Shown one piece after another: positions 1 to 10,222 of a stretch of DNA of 64,000 nt (positions are counted from its first letter, which is position 1; each line of letters opens with the position of its first letter). Origin of the DNA: Colwellia polaris (GTDB taxonomy: Bacteria; Pseudomonadota; Gammaproteobacteria; Enterobacterales; Alteromonadaceae); assembly GCF_002104515.1 (NCBI RefSeq), contig NZ_NBOE01000018.1, positions 1-64,000 of the forward strand. The letters are read 5' to 3'. The notes under the pieces are model-generated. The model saw only the letters and a program-made list of their open reading frames with translations. It searched no databases and was not told where the DNA came from. Both the position numbers and the translations under genes were made by a program.

Positions 1-1
1 G

Positions 2-97
2 CTGAATGTTATTTCTGGCATAGTGGCTTATTGTCTAAAAGAACAAAAGCCATGTATTAAATTATCACCGAGTGAATTTGCTCTGATGGCCATTTAA
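2..97 (+). CDS. 3' end of an unrecognised upstream gene (partial)
   Basis: The reading frame is open from the first codon of the window and ends at TAA 95-97, giving about 31 C-terminal residues that finish in ...PSEFALMAI. I do not recognise the protein. It ends only 14 nt before the open frame of the next gene, whose own start codon is unclear. Either the two genes are tightly coupled or the upstream gene belongs to something inserted here. Only the 3' end is visible, so no function is assigned. Confidence 0.45.
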   Translation: MNVISGIVAYCLKEQKPCIKLSPSEFALMAI

Positions 98-135
98 AAC
101 ACACGGCTTAAACAGATCTCAGGTTAATTACTTTC

Positions 136-1428
136 TTGTTGTTATTCGCCAGTTCTGCAATTAATGCGCAAACATTTCGCGACAATAGTGCCTATGCCGC
201 CTTATCAAAAGAAATTCAAAGCAATGATGCTAGCCGTGCATGGCAGTTGGCAACCAGCCTTGAAGATGAGCATTTAGGCGATCCTGACTTTGATTTTCTT
301 TATGGTATTGCAGCGCTTAAAGTAAAAGAGAATGAATTTGCTGTGTATGCATTTGAGCGTGTTGTTGCGAATAAGCCGCAGTGGTTAGATGCACAATATT
401 ACCTAGCCCGTGCTTATCATCTAATGAAAAATTATCATGCGTCTGTCGAAATTACGCAGTCGTTAATTAATATTGACGCAATATCTCCTAAGCTGAAAGC
501 CTCAACAGAAAGTTTAAACCGCCAGTCAAGTGTTGCACTTAATAAGCAATCATTATTTATACAACAATCAGTGAATATGAGTTTGGGGTATGACTCGAAT
601 ATAAATGCAGGCACTAGTGAAGATAATATTTATTTACCTTTTTTAGACCAAGAAATTCTTCTCTCTGAAAGCAGTAAAGAAAACAGTGATAGTTATTTAG
701 GGCTTGGCTATCAATTAAGTGGCACTAAAGCGTTAACTCAGTCGTCGAAATTAACATTTTTGGGTAGTGGTAAATTACATCGTTTTTTTAGTGAGCCTGA
801 ATTTAACCGAATAACACTTAGAACTAACGTGCAATATCATAAAGATTTTGAAGCTTTTAGTGCCAATGTTGGGTTTAGAGCTGTGCCACTTTGGTTAGAT
901 GGTGAATATTACCGAACACAATATGGTGCCACTTTTGGCTTAAGTAAGACTCTTAATCAACAATGGATGCTTTCAACGCAAGCTTTTGTAGGTAAAACTA
1001 AAAATGATATCAATAAACTTTTAAATACTGATGACGCTTCCATTCAATTATCGGCTCAATATCTAACGCAAAAATGGCGACATGTTCTTTCACTTATCTA
1101 TTCTCAAGAAGAAAGTGAATTTGTTGAAAGCCAGCACAATAGCAAAGATATTAACACGATTAATTACATGGTTAATTTTGCTATTAATCAACAATGGTTG
1201 GCAACGACCAATATTGCTTTTCAACACCAAGCCTATCAGCATGAACATCCTTTTTTCTTAGAAAAGCAGAAAGATGATATGTGGTTGTTTAGTTCGTCAA
1301 TTCAATATAAAGATTCTACAAATTGGACCTACCAATTAAGTGCTAATATGCAAGACAAAGATAGTAATCTAGCACTTTTTTCCTATCAACGTGCTGAAAT
1401 TAATTTATCTGCTCGTATGAGCTTTTAG
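136..1428 (+). CDS. TPR plus outer-membrane beta-barrel protein, Slam/DUF560-like
   Basis: The protein is about 430 aa. It begins with a hydrophobic export signal ending in ...SSAINAQ. A TPR-like helical region follows (about residues 20-150), then about 280 residues of alternating polar/hydrophobic strands opening with a GYDSNINAG segment and ending ...LSARMSF. The terminal Phe is typical of outer-membrane barrels. TPR plus C-terminal barrel is the architecture of surface lipoprotein assembly modifiers (Slam, DUF560), which move lipoproteins to the cell surface. That assignment is inference. The start is uncertain: the frame opens at 112 after a stop and has no ATG, so TTG 136 is a compromise that clips the signal peptide. 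It is first in a six-gene run, 9 nt before the FecR gene, and a lipoprotein is encoded two genes downstream. Confidence 0.72.
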   Translation: MLLFASSAINAQTFRDNSAYAALSKEIQSNDASRAWQLATSLEDEHLGDPDFDFLYGIAALKVKENEFAVYAFERVVANKPQWLDAQYYLARAYHLMKNYHASVEITQSLINIDAISPKLKASTESLNRQSSVALNKQSLFIQQSVNMSLGYDSNINAGTSEDNIYLPFLDQEILLSESSKENSDSYLGLGYQLSGTKALTQSSKLTFLGSGKLHRFFSEPEFNRITLRTNVQYHKDFEAFSANVGFRAVPLWLDGEYYRTQYGATFGLSKTLNQQWMLSTQAFVGKTKNDINKLLNTDDASIQLSAQYLTQKWRHVLSLIYSQEESEFVESQHNSKDINTINYMVNFAINQQWLATTNIAFQHQAYQHEHPFFLEKQKDDMWLFSSSIQYKDSTNWTYQLSANMQDKDSNLALFSYQRAEINLSARMSF

Positions 1429-1437
1429 GGGTAAACG

Positions 1438-2643
1438 ATGAAAACAAATAAGTATCTAAGCAGGTTTAAAGTATTTAACACTCGTTTATTGTTTACGTTT
1501 TTTATGTGTGTTTTAGGCTTACAAAGTTCAGCTTTAGCAAGTGATGTTGCAGGCAAAACGATTCTAGCCAAGGGAACCGTGGAGTCGTTTAATGTCGATA
1601 ATAATGAAAAACGCAAACTTAAACGTCGCTCACAAATATTCACCGTAGATAAAATTGTTACTGGTGATAAAAGTAAAGCCCAATTTAGTATGACTGATGG
1701 TGGATTAATTACTTTAAAAGCAAATACAGAAATTTTAATCACTAATTACAAATATAGTCCAGAGGCAGGAGAGTCTTCAGCAACGCTTGAAGTTGTTAAC
1801 GGAGGTTTTCGCTCAATAAGTGGCTTGATTAAAAAATCGGGTGGTGATTACCAAGTTAAAACCCCTGTAGGAAGTATTGGTATTCGTGGTACACACTTTG
1901 CTGTTGAAGTTGTTGGAGGGGAAACTTTTTTAGCGGTTTACAGCGGTAATATTGATGTTGCGTTAAACGATCAAAGTATTTTATCACTTGGCAGCTCAGA
2001 AGACTTCGCGTTTGCTTCTGTAAATGCTCAAGGTCAAGTAACCCGCATGACTCAAGCACCAGCCGCTATTTCTTTAGGCTTTTCTGATGTTGCACCTAGT
2101 GATGTCGATGAAGAAAGCGATATTAATGAATCACCCGAAACAACACAAACTGTATTAGTAGACTCAGATGTCAGTCCAATCGAGTTAGACACAGCTGATA
2201 TTGATATTAATGACCAAAGCGATGTTTATAATGAGTCTGAGCAGCAAGGTATTGATGGTTCATCAGTCGCAGAGCTTTTAGCAGAGCGCACAGGCGTTAT
2301 TGATTATAATAATGTAACCCAAAATGCCATTGTTTCGAGCGTTGGGGGAGTAAGTGATTTTTCTATCAACATGACCATAGATTTTGATAATGCTTCTGTA
2401 CCAGGCGGCACGTTGAGTTTTTCTGACAGCGAGGGCGAATGGTTTGCCGCATACTCAGGATTGATAAATATTGATCAACTCGACCTAGGTATTAACTTTG
2501 CTTCGCATGGTGATAATAGAGCTGAAGGTATTATATTTGGTGCTTTTTCCAATGGTTTAGATGAAATTATTGGCGGTTTTGATTTACAAGAAGTTAATAA
2601 CCCATCAGTAAATGCTGACGGTTCATTTACTATTCGCCCATAA
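1438..2643 (+). CDS. Secreted FecR-domain protein
   Basis: The protein is 401 aa with an N-terminal signal peptide (hydrophobic stretch to ...SSALAS, about residue 35). A FecR domain covers about residues 40-180 and includes the typical VKTPVGSIGIRGTHFAVEV segment. The rest is an acidic linker (220-270) and a C-terminal beta-rich domain with no recognised family. FecR domains are periplasmic sensor/regulatory modules best known from iron-citrate signalling. Here there is no partner ECF sigma factor or inner-membrane segment, so the classical FecR-FecI role is unlikely. It lies 9 nt after the barrel gene and 17 nt before the giant lipoprotein, and in the same run as a CHASE2 cyclase. A periplasmic sensing or scaffold role for the surface system is inferred. 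Confidence 0.8.
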   Translation: MKTNKYLSRFKVFNTRLLFTFFMCVLGLQSSALASDVAGKTILAKGTVESFNVDNNEKRKLKRRSQIFTVDKIVTGDKSKAQFSMTDGGLITLKANTEILITNYKYSPEAGESSATLEVVNGGFRSISGLIKKSGGDYQVKTPVGSIGIRGTHFAVEVVGGETFLAVYSGNIDVALNDQSILSLGSSEDFAFASVNAQGQVTRMTQAPAAISLGFSDVAPSDVDEESDINESPETTQTVLVDSDVSPIELDTADIDINDQSDVYNESEQQGIDGSSVAELLAERTGVIDYNNVTQNAIVSSVGGVSDFSINMTIDFDNASVPGGTLSFSDSEGEWFAAYSGLINIDQLDLGINFASHGDNRAEGIIFGAFSNGLDEIIGGFDLQEVNNPSVNADGSFTIRP

Positions 2644-2660
2644 ACATTAGGATTTTTAAA

Positions 2661-5600
2661 ATGTATATTAATAGATGTATATATATTATTACTTTATTGG
2701 GCCTTACCGCATGTGGTGGCGGAGGTGGTGACTCAGTATCTGAACAAAAACCAGTTGATACTGCTCCGGTAGTCACTACTCCTCAAGTGCCTAGTGCACA
2801 AACTTTTGATTTAACTGGGCAATCAGGTTTAACACTTGCTACGCCTCAAAAAGTTGCGGGCACACAAAGCGAGAGTAATAGCACAGTTAGTACTAGCTTT
2901 TCAAATGCACTAGGTACCATCAGGTACCCCAACACAACCGGTATTGCTGAGGGGAATTTAACGTTTGGCGTTACTGCATCAGATACTGATGTAATGAATA
3001 AAGTATCGCTATATTTGCCTAACACTGCACGTAGTTTGGTTTTATGTGCAGACAATTGTACTCCTGATTTTCAAGCGACCATTACCGGCTTTAACCCTCA
3101 ATTATCAGATGAAGTAGCGGGTTCACTACGTATAGAGCTTGTTGTAGAAGATAGCTTAGGCAATAGCGTCGTGGTTGATGCTTTTAGTGTTAACTGGCAG
3201 CCAATCCAAATTTCAGCATTAAGTGCGAGCCGAGAAAATGGGCTTATTACTGTTTCTTGGTCAGGGAACTCAACACTAGAGCGCTATAATTTATATGCAG
3301 CGACAGAAGTTGGTGTAACATCAGAGAATGCTACTGAACTAGAAAACGGTATTCAGCAATTGGCCATTAATGGCACAACAGCGCAATTTAATGATGTCGA
3401 CGAAAGCAAAAATTATCATTTATTGGTTACAGGTATTGATAACGGTGGTGAAAGCGGAAAATCAGCGCCTTTTAGTTTGGCTAAGTTAACGGGGGTCACG
3501 AACCTACCTCCTGTTGCAAATAACGATAGCTACCAAGTTAATGAAGATGAAACCATTACCGTTAATATGCTCGATAATGACTTTGATCCCGAAGGGTTAC
3601 CTTTAATCATTGAAAGCATATTGTTAGCACCCATTAATGGTACATTAACACGTGATGATGAAGGTAACTTTACTTATGTTCCTAGATTAAATTTCCACGG
3701 CACTGACAGTGCTAGTTATAGAGTTATGGATGCTGAAGGGGCAACAGCTGAAGCAACGGTAGTTTTTGAAATACTCGCTGTAAATGATAACCCAATAGCC
3801 ATAGATGATGCTTATGGTGTCGATGCCAGTGGGAATATTAGCGCCGTTGATACTAACTTATTAAGTAACGACTCTGACATAGATGGCGATAATTTAGCTA
3901 TCACGACAACACCGATAACTCCACCCCAGTCAGGCACTTTATCAATTAACGCGGATGGTAGTTTTTCTTATCAATCGTTTGGTGTTTTAGTTGAAAACGA
4001 TCAGTTTGTTTATCAAGTTACTGATGGTCAAGGAGGCACTGCCGAAGCAAGAGTTACCATATTACCTAACGGTGATGTTTTACCTCCTCTTGCGCTTAAC
4101 GATAATTACACCGTGGATGAAGACAGCACACTAGTAGTATCTGCTATTAATTTAGGTATTTTAGCTAACGATAGCGACCCGAATGATTTGCCTTTTGAGT
4201 TACAAGAGCTATTACTGATTCAACCACAACACGGACTGTTAAATTTAGCGCTAGACGGTACCTTTACCTATATTCCCAATAGTAATTTTTTTGGTGTAGA
4301 TCAATTTCAATATCAAATAAAGAATTCAGCCGGCTTAAATGCCCAAGCTTTTGTTACTATTACGATCAACCCAACGGCGGATATTCCTGTTGCGTTAGAT
4401 GATAACTACCAGGTTCAAGAAGATATTCAGCTGATTGTTGAAGCATCAAATGGTTTATTAATTAATGATACCAATATTGATAATTCATCTTTACGAGTTA
4501 ATACAACACCAGTAAGCGCACCTCAAAATGGTAGTCTAACGTTGGCTGACGATGGTAGTTTTAGCTATTTACCAGAGTCTGATTTTAATGGCGTTGATAG
4601 TTTTACTTATCAAGTTATTAGTGGCACAGGGTTAACTAATACCGCAAATGTAAATATCTCAGTTATCCCATTAAACGATGCGCCCGTTGCTGTTAATGAC
4701 CTTGCTAGCACAAACGAAGATACGCCAATCACAGTTGATGTTTTAGCGAATGATAGGGATAGCGAAGGCGATTTTCTAACAATTCTATCGGTTAGTTTAG
4801 AAAATGGCACAGCAGACATTGTAGATAATAAACTTAACATCACTCCGGCATTAAACTTTTTTGGTGAAATTACTGCTACTTATACAATAACTGATAGCAT
4901 TAATGGGCCTAGCTCAGGTTCATTAGTGTTAACTGTTTTCCCTGTTAATGATGCGCCAATAGCCGTTAATGACCGATATAGCTTGGCTGAAGATGCCGTA
5001 TTGAGGGTTTTACCAAGCAGCAATAATCACTTATTAAGTAACGATAGTGATGTTGATGGCGATACTTTAACGGTTAATACCACGCCAATCTCTAGTACAA
5101 CTAGCAGTAACTTCAGTATTAATACTACACCGTTGTCAGACGTTAATAACGGTAATTTAACGCTAAATAGTGATGGCTCATTTACTTATATTCCTGATCT
5201 TAATTTTAATGGTATTGATAGTTTTATTTACCAAATTACAGACGGTAATGGCGGCACAGCCCAAGCGAGCGTTACGATAGACATTGCTGCACTAAACGAT
5301 GTGCCTGAAATAATAGTCAGTAAGGTCTTTACTATTCTTGAAGATGGTAATTTAATTAAATTAGTTGGTGATGCTGACAGTTTACTGAGCGGTGCAACTG
5401 ATGCAGACGGTGATAATTTAGCTATTAATTCAACGCCGATTTCAACTGTTAATAATGGCAGTTTAACCTTAAATGCCAATGGTGCATTTAGTTATACACC
5501 AAGCCTTAACTTTAATGGCACAGACAGCTTTACCTATGAAGTTGTTGATGGCAATGGGGGAAGTACTCAAGGTAACGTTACACTAACGGTAAGTGCTGTT

Positions 5601-5915
5601 AATGACCTGCCGATTGCCATTGCTGATGCCTATAGTATTAATGAAGATATTGTTTTAAATATATTAGCTTCAGATACAAATAACTTATTAAACAATGATA
5701 GTGATGTAGATGGCGACAGCTTAACTGTTTCTCTGGTTTCTAGCACAAGTAATGGCTCTTTAGTCTTAAATAGCAATGGCGCGTTTAGTTATACGCCGAA
5801 TTTAAACTTCAATACTACAGACAATTTTGTTTATCAAATAAGTGACGGAAATGGTGGTACAGCTCAGGCTAGTGTTACCTTAACTGTTAATGCTGTTAAC
5901 GATATTCCTGTATAA
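2661..5915 (+). CDS. Giant repeat lipoprotein, 5' part, ended by in-frame TAA
   Basis: The 1084-aa product starts with a lipoprotein signal (lipobox LTAC, Cys about residue 18, then GGGGG). An FN3-like domain follows (about 185-275), then about eight tandem 95-110-aa cadherin/Ig-like repeats (VCBS/tandem-95 type). Each repeat has a PVAxND...ED start, an LLxNDxDxDGD turn, an NGxLxLxxDGSFxYxP strand pair and an FxGxDSFxYxxxDGNGG segment. These are calcium-binding-type adhesin repeats. The frame stops at TAA 5913-5915 in the linker after a repeat, yet the same frame stays open to 9338 with further repeats. This is therefore most likely the first half of a gene of about 2225 codons broken by a single nonsense change. 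A truncated repeat-only surface lipoprotein could still be made. Confidence 0.85.
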   Translation: MYINRCIYIITLLGLTACGGGGGDSVSEQKPVDTAPVVTTPQVPSAQTFDLTGQSGLTLATPQKVAGTQSESNSTVSTSFSNALGTIRYPNTTGIAEGNLTFGVTASDTDVMNKVSLYLPNTARSLVLCADNCTPDFQATITGFNPQLSDEVAGSLRIELVVEDSLGNSVVVDAFSVNWQPIQISALSASRENGLITVSWSGNSTLERYNLYAATEVGVTSENATELENGIQQLAINGTTAQFNDVDESKNYHLLVTGIDNGGESGKSAPFSLAKLTGVTNLPPVANNDSYQVNEDETITVNMLDNDFDPEGLPLIIESILLAPINGTLTRDDEGNFTYVPRLNFHGTDSASYRVMDAEGATAEATVVFEILAVNDNPIAIDDAYGVDASGNISAVDTNLLSNDSDIDGDNLAITTTPITPPQSGTLSINADGSFSYQSFGVLVENDQFVYQVTDGQGGTAEARVTILPNGDVLPPLALNDNYTVDEDSTLVVSAINLGILANDSDPNDLPFELQELLLIQPQHGLLNLALDGTFTYIPNSNFFGVDQFQYQIKNSAGLNAQAFVTITINPTADIPVALDDNYQVQEDIQLIVEASNGLLINDTNIDNSSLRVNTTPVSAPQNGSLTLADDGSFSYLPESDFNGVDSFTYQVISGTGLTNTANVNISVIPLNDAPVAVNDLASTNEDTPITVDVLANDRDSEGDFLTILSVSLENGTADIVDNKLNITPALNFFGEITATYTITDSINGPSSGSLVLTVFPVNDAPIAVNDRYSLAEDAVLRVLPSSNNHLLSNDSDVDGDTLTVNTTPISSTTSSNFSINTTPLSDVNNGNLTLNSDGSFTYIPDLNFNGIDSFIYQITDGNGGTAQASVTIDIAALNDVPEIIVSKVFTILEDGNLIKLVGDADSLLSGATDADGDNLAINSTPISTVNNGSLTLNANGAFSYTPSLNFNGTDSFTYEVVDGNGGSTQGNVTLTVSAVNDLPIAIADAYSINEDIVLNILASDTNNLLNNDSDVDGDSLTVSLVSSTSNGSLVLNSNGAFSYTPNLNFNTTDNFVYQISDGNGGTAQASVTLTVNAVNDIPV

Positions 5916-8900
5916 ACAGGCAATAAAAGCTTTAGTTTCGATGAAGATAATAGTTTTACACTATTAACAAGCGATAGTAATAACTTATTAAGTAATGCGA
6001 CTGATGCTGATGGTGATACGTTAACTGTAACATTGTTTTCTGACGACGATCCTAACTTAACCCTTAATACTGATGGCTCATTTATATATACGCCAACACT
6101 CAACTTTTTTGGGGATAAAACATTTGAATATAAAGTTAATGATGGTACTAGTGATAGCGTAGGTACCAGTAGAGTCACATTAACCATAAACCCTATTAAT
6201 GATATTCCCCTTGTATCAAGTACTACAAAAAGCTACACCTTTGATGAAGATGCTACTTTTAGTAAGTCTGCAGCAGATACTGATAATTTATTAGAAGGCG
6301 CTAGCGATGTTGATGGTGATGCGTTAACAGTAGTGCTAGCTACTGATAATACCACTGACGGTAATTTAACTTTTAATGCTGATGGCTCATTTAACTTCTC
6401 ACCTGTGCCTAACTTTTTTGGTGCTAATGATTTTAGCTATACAGTAACTGATGGTGAAGATTTCAGTGAAACTGTTACTGTTACACTTAATATGCAAGCG
6501 GTAAACGATGCACCTATTCCAAGCGCAGCATCTTATACTTTTAGCATTACTGAACTGGCCACAGGTGGAGACGCTGTTGGCACCATTAGTGCGCTTGATA
6601 TTGAGGGGGATGGAATTGTTTATTCCCTCAGCGCCGGTGATATTAGTTTATTCGAAATAGACCCCACAACAGGTGCTATTACAGTAAAAGGTATTTTTCC
6701 TTTCGACTTTGAAACAAATCAGGCTCATACCTTAACTGCTACTGTTACTGATGATGGTAGCCCATTAATAGCATCTACAGATGTTACTATTACTATCAAT
6801 ATAACCAACGAGGGTGGAGACTCTTCGATTGAAGAGCAATCTGACTTTGGCCGTACAGCTTTTGGTGGATTAGAGTTAACCGGAAAGAAAACCCAAGCAC
6901 AGTTAACTGACTCTGTTAGGGATGGCTCTAGAGTGTATTTTGTCGGCAGCATAGATAATGTTGATAAAGATATATATATGGTGGCCTATAAAGATGATGG
7001 CGACGTAGATAACGGTTTTGGTAATAACGGGACAAAAACCTTTGATTACGGTGCAAATGAGTATGCTAAAGCGATCGTAAATATTGGCAATGATTACTTT
7101 GTTACCTTTGAACGTAATGAAAATAATGTTACAGAAGTGTGCTTTATTAAAGTGGATAACGACGGCGATATTGATGACAGCTTTGGTGATAATGGCTTAC
7201 GATGTACTGATGAACAAAAAACGCTTTCAATCAATGACGCGGTAGCTTATTTAATTCCTGCTACACAAGGGGACGATACTACCGAAATTGAAACTATAGT
7301 TGCAGTCGGTAAAGTAAAAGATGCGTCTGATGATGACCTGTTAGTGATTAGAGTTGATAAAAACGGTAATTTTCAAACATCGACCACGATTGTTTCTGGT
7401 GTGGAGGTCGTTCATTCGCCCCATATTATGCTCGATATTACCGGTAATAATCTAGACGACGAGGGTGTTGCTGTATACAACCCACACGATAATGAAGCGA
7501 TGATTGCTGGTAATGTGTTATCGGCCGATGGCGATTATGATGTTTTCGCTTGGATATTCAATCCGAAAAATGCTGATGGCAGTTACGCTGATTTTAATAA
7601 CAGTACTCCAAAAGTTTATGATGTAGGGAGTATTGGCAAAGATGATAAAGTTAAGGCTATTGACGGTGAAAATACAGGTGCTGGTGGTCATACTGCTCAT
7701 ATCGTAGGCTCGACAGTTTTAGCAAGTGATGAGCAAGACGCCTTTATTATAGAACTTGATAGTTTTGCCCAGTATGTTACAGGCTTTGGTACTAACGGAA
7801 TCGCTACTTACGATGTTGATGGTGTTTTGGGTACAGGTATAAGTGAATTTACAGATTACGTCTATAACTATGAAGATAACAACCTACTTTTAAGCGGTAA
7901 TTTGTTTGATGGCAGTAATTATAAACCATTTGCAACACGTGTCTTTTTAGATGGTAGTGTAGATACCGACGATTATGGCTCTAATGGCTATCGGTTAGCT
8001 AATTACTCGGGAAATAATGCTTATGCGAAGTCAATGAGCTTAGATGGGGATGAAGGTATTTGGATCGCTGGTTATGTTGAAGATGGTAGCGATAACGATA
8101 TGGCCATTACTGTTTTCGATTCGGATGGCGATTTATTTGATGAGAACGATTTTGATAATGGGAAAAACACCTTAACGCATTCAAGTTCATATTCAGATGA
8201 CAGCGCAGCTGAAATATTACAGATTCAAAGTGGCGCGCAAGCGGGTAAGTATCTCATCGCTTCTATTGCCGATGATGGCACTAATCAACATATTATTTTG
8301 ACTAGGCTGACAAGTGCTGGACAATTAGACACAACGTTTGATAGTGACGGTAACAAACAATTAAAAATTGGCACCAGCGCTAAAGTTAATGGCATGTTGG
8401 AGTTACCAACCGGAAATTTCATCATCTATGGTGATGTTACGGAAGGTGATAATACTGATGGATTTATTGCACGTTTAGATCAAAATGGCTTATTGGATTC
8501 AAGTTTTGCAATCAATGGTATTTATACAACATCAGCAATTTCTTCAACTAATATAAAGTTCAATCAAGTTAAGACTGATAGCTTAGGTAGACTTATTGCC
8601 GTGGGTAGCTTTGAAAGTGGTAATATAAGTGCTTTCGCTTTGCGATTAACCAGTAACGGTGAGCTTGATACTTTGTTTAATACTGGGATTAACTCTGGCT
8701 ATATTATAGGTGCTAACACCGATGATTATTTAACCGTTGAAATCGACGCTAGCGATAATATTTTTGCAGGTGGTAATCGTGATACCGGTGATAAAGATAT
8801 GCTGGTAGTGAAATATTTAGCAACTGGCCTACTTGATAATGAGCAAACTATCGATATGAGTCCATCTTACGATGATAGCGTGCAAAAATTAATATTTGAC

Positions 8901-9338
8901 AACAACAATGACTTAGTATGGATTGGAAGTGGCTCAGCTTTTTTAAGTCCAATTACCCTTAAAGCAGTTAAAACTACATCGTCAGGCGAGTTAGTTACTA
9001 GCTTCTCTGGTGATGGTAAAGCAAGCTATACCATGGCGGTGCTTGGAGATACTATAGTTAAAGATGCTTTAATTGATGGTAATAACAATATTATTGTCGC
9101 TGGTGATGGTGAAATTTTAGGTAACAGTGGTTACCTAATTGGCCGTATTAAAACCAATGGCGATATAGATACATCGTTTGATGATAATGGCTATTATATT
9201 GAATTAAATTGCTCATCAGCAGCAAGTGTCGAGTCTATTATATTACTTAACAATAGTTCATTTGTTGTTGCTGGCCAATGTTATCAAGGTGCAACAGAAA
9301 AAAACAATATTAATATAAGTCACTATAAACTCAATTAA
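5916..9338 (+). pseudogene. 3' part of the giant repeat lipoprotein, cut off by the stop at 5913
   Basis: This is in the same frame as the preceding gene and continues it without any shift. It holds two more tandem Ig-like repeats (one begins immediately after the stop, another near 6210) and a cadherin-like domain near 6515-6810. The long C-terminal region (about 6840-9335) consists of delta-60-type repeats, with recurrent hydrophobic-strand units and LDxxFGxxG motifs typical of beta-propeller-like folds. The first possible start, TTG at 6033, lies in the middle of a repeat, has no clear Shine-Dalgarno and would lack an export signal, so independent expression as a working surface protein is unlikely. 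Remnant of a nonsense mutation, a read-through product or a sequencing error are the options. The absence of further stops or frameshifts over 3.4 kb says the break is recent. Confidence 0.8.
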
Positions 9339-9361
9339 TTTCACACAAAATAAGCGACTTT

Positions 9362-10222
9362 ATGAAAATAGAATTTTACGGTGTTAGGGGATCTACCCCT
9401 ACACCGGGTAAGAACACTCTGATCTTTGGCGGTAATACTTCCTGTGTTTATATTTCTCTAGATAATGGCCATAACGTGGTTCTAGATTCAGGTACAGGCA
9501 TCGTTGAGCTTGGTGAAAGGTTGGAAAAAACAAAACACCCTATCAATATATTGTTAACGCATAATCACTGGGATCATATTCAAGGTTTTCCTTATTTTAG
9601 GCCAATATTTCAAACGAATAGAGATATTTCAATTGTCACCGGTAACGTTGATGGCGATGATAAAGATGCGATTCTCACGCAAATGTCAGGGTCGACTCAT
9701 CCAGTTAAATTTGGGCAGCTACCGGCTAATATAAAAGTCGATATTAAAAGTTCAGCGTTAAAGCAGTTTGAAATTCCTGGTTTTGAAGTCAATACCCAAC
9801 GCTTAAATCACCCTGATGGCGGTACGGCTTATTGTTTAGTGGCAGAAGGTAAAAAAATTGCCTATGTTACCGATAACGAACTGAATTCACCGGATGTAAA
9901 AAACACCTCATGGCAACAATGGCTTGATTTTATTGCTGATGCCGATATGTTAATTCATGATGCACAATATATTGAAGCTGATTTACCTTTAAAGCTTGGT
10001 TGGGGGCACAGTACTTTTTCAGAAGTGGCAAGGTTAGCCTACGAAGCAAAAGTTAAAAGTTTATACATTATTAGCCACGATCCTGCCCGTACCGACACAG
10101 AGTTATTACACGAAGAAAAACTATTACAAGCGCAATACAAAAATAAACTGGAAATTTTCTGCGCTCGAGAGGGGACGATTGTTAATCTGTCTAAGCAAAA
10201 TAATGCGCAGCGCATAAATTAA
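9362..10222 (+). CDS. MBL-fold metallo-hydrolase (PhnP/RNase Z-like)
   Basis: The protein is 286 aa and cytoplasmic (no signal). It starts with the GVRGSTPTP strand seen in PhnP-like metallo-beta-lactamase-fold phosphodiesterases. The metal site is visible: LTHNHWDHIQGFP (HxHxDH) near residue 80, a later YVTDNE Asp, IHDAQY near 200, and GHS and SHDPARTD near the C-terminus. The family hydrolyses phosphodiesters, including cyclic nucleotides and cyclic phosphates, so a cyclic-nucleotide or signalling substrate is plausible next to a cyclase, but it is not shown. Its stop overlaps the cyclase start (TAATG), indicating translational coupling. Confidence 0.85.
   Translation: MKIEFYGVRGSTPTPGKNTLIFGGNTSCVYISLDNGHNVVLDSGTGIVELGERLEKTKHPINILLTHNHWDHIQGFPYFRPIFQTNRDISIVTGNVDGDDKDAILTQMSGSTHPVKFGQLPANIKVDIKSSALKQFEIPGFEVNTQRLNHPDGGTAYCLVAEGKKIAYVTDNELNSPDVKNTSWQQWLDFIADADMLIHDAQYIEADLPLKLGWGHSTFSEVARLAYEAKVKSLYIISHDPARTDTELLHEEKLLQAQYKNKLEIFCAREGTIVNLSKQNNAQRIN

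Noticed and set aside
1425-2059. Minus-strand ORFs over the FecR gene
   Set aside because: Shadow frames: no domain, and they overlap a clear coding region with a signal peptide and FecR fold.
6033-9338. A separate gene starting at TTG 6033
   Set aside because: The start lies inside an Ig-like repeat, has no ribosome site and no export signal, and the same frame runs back to the stop at 5913. It is the 3' part of the gene that starts at 2661.
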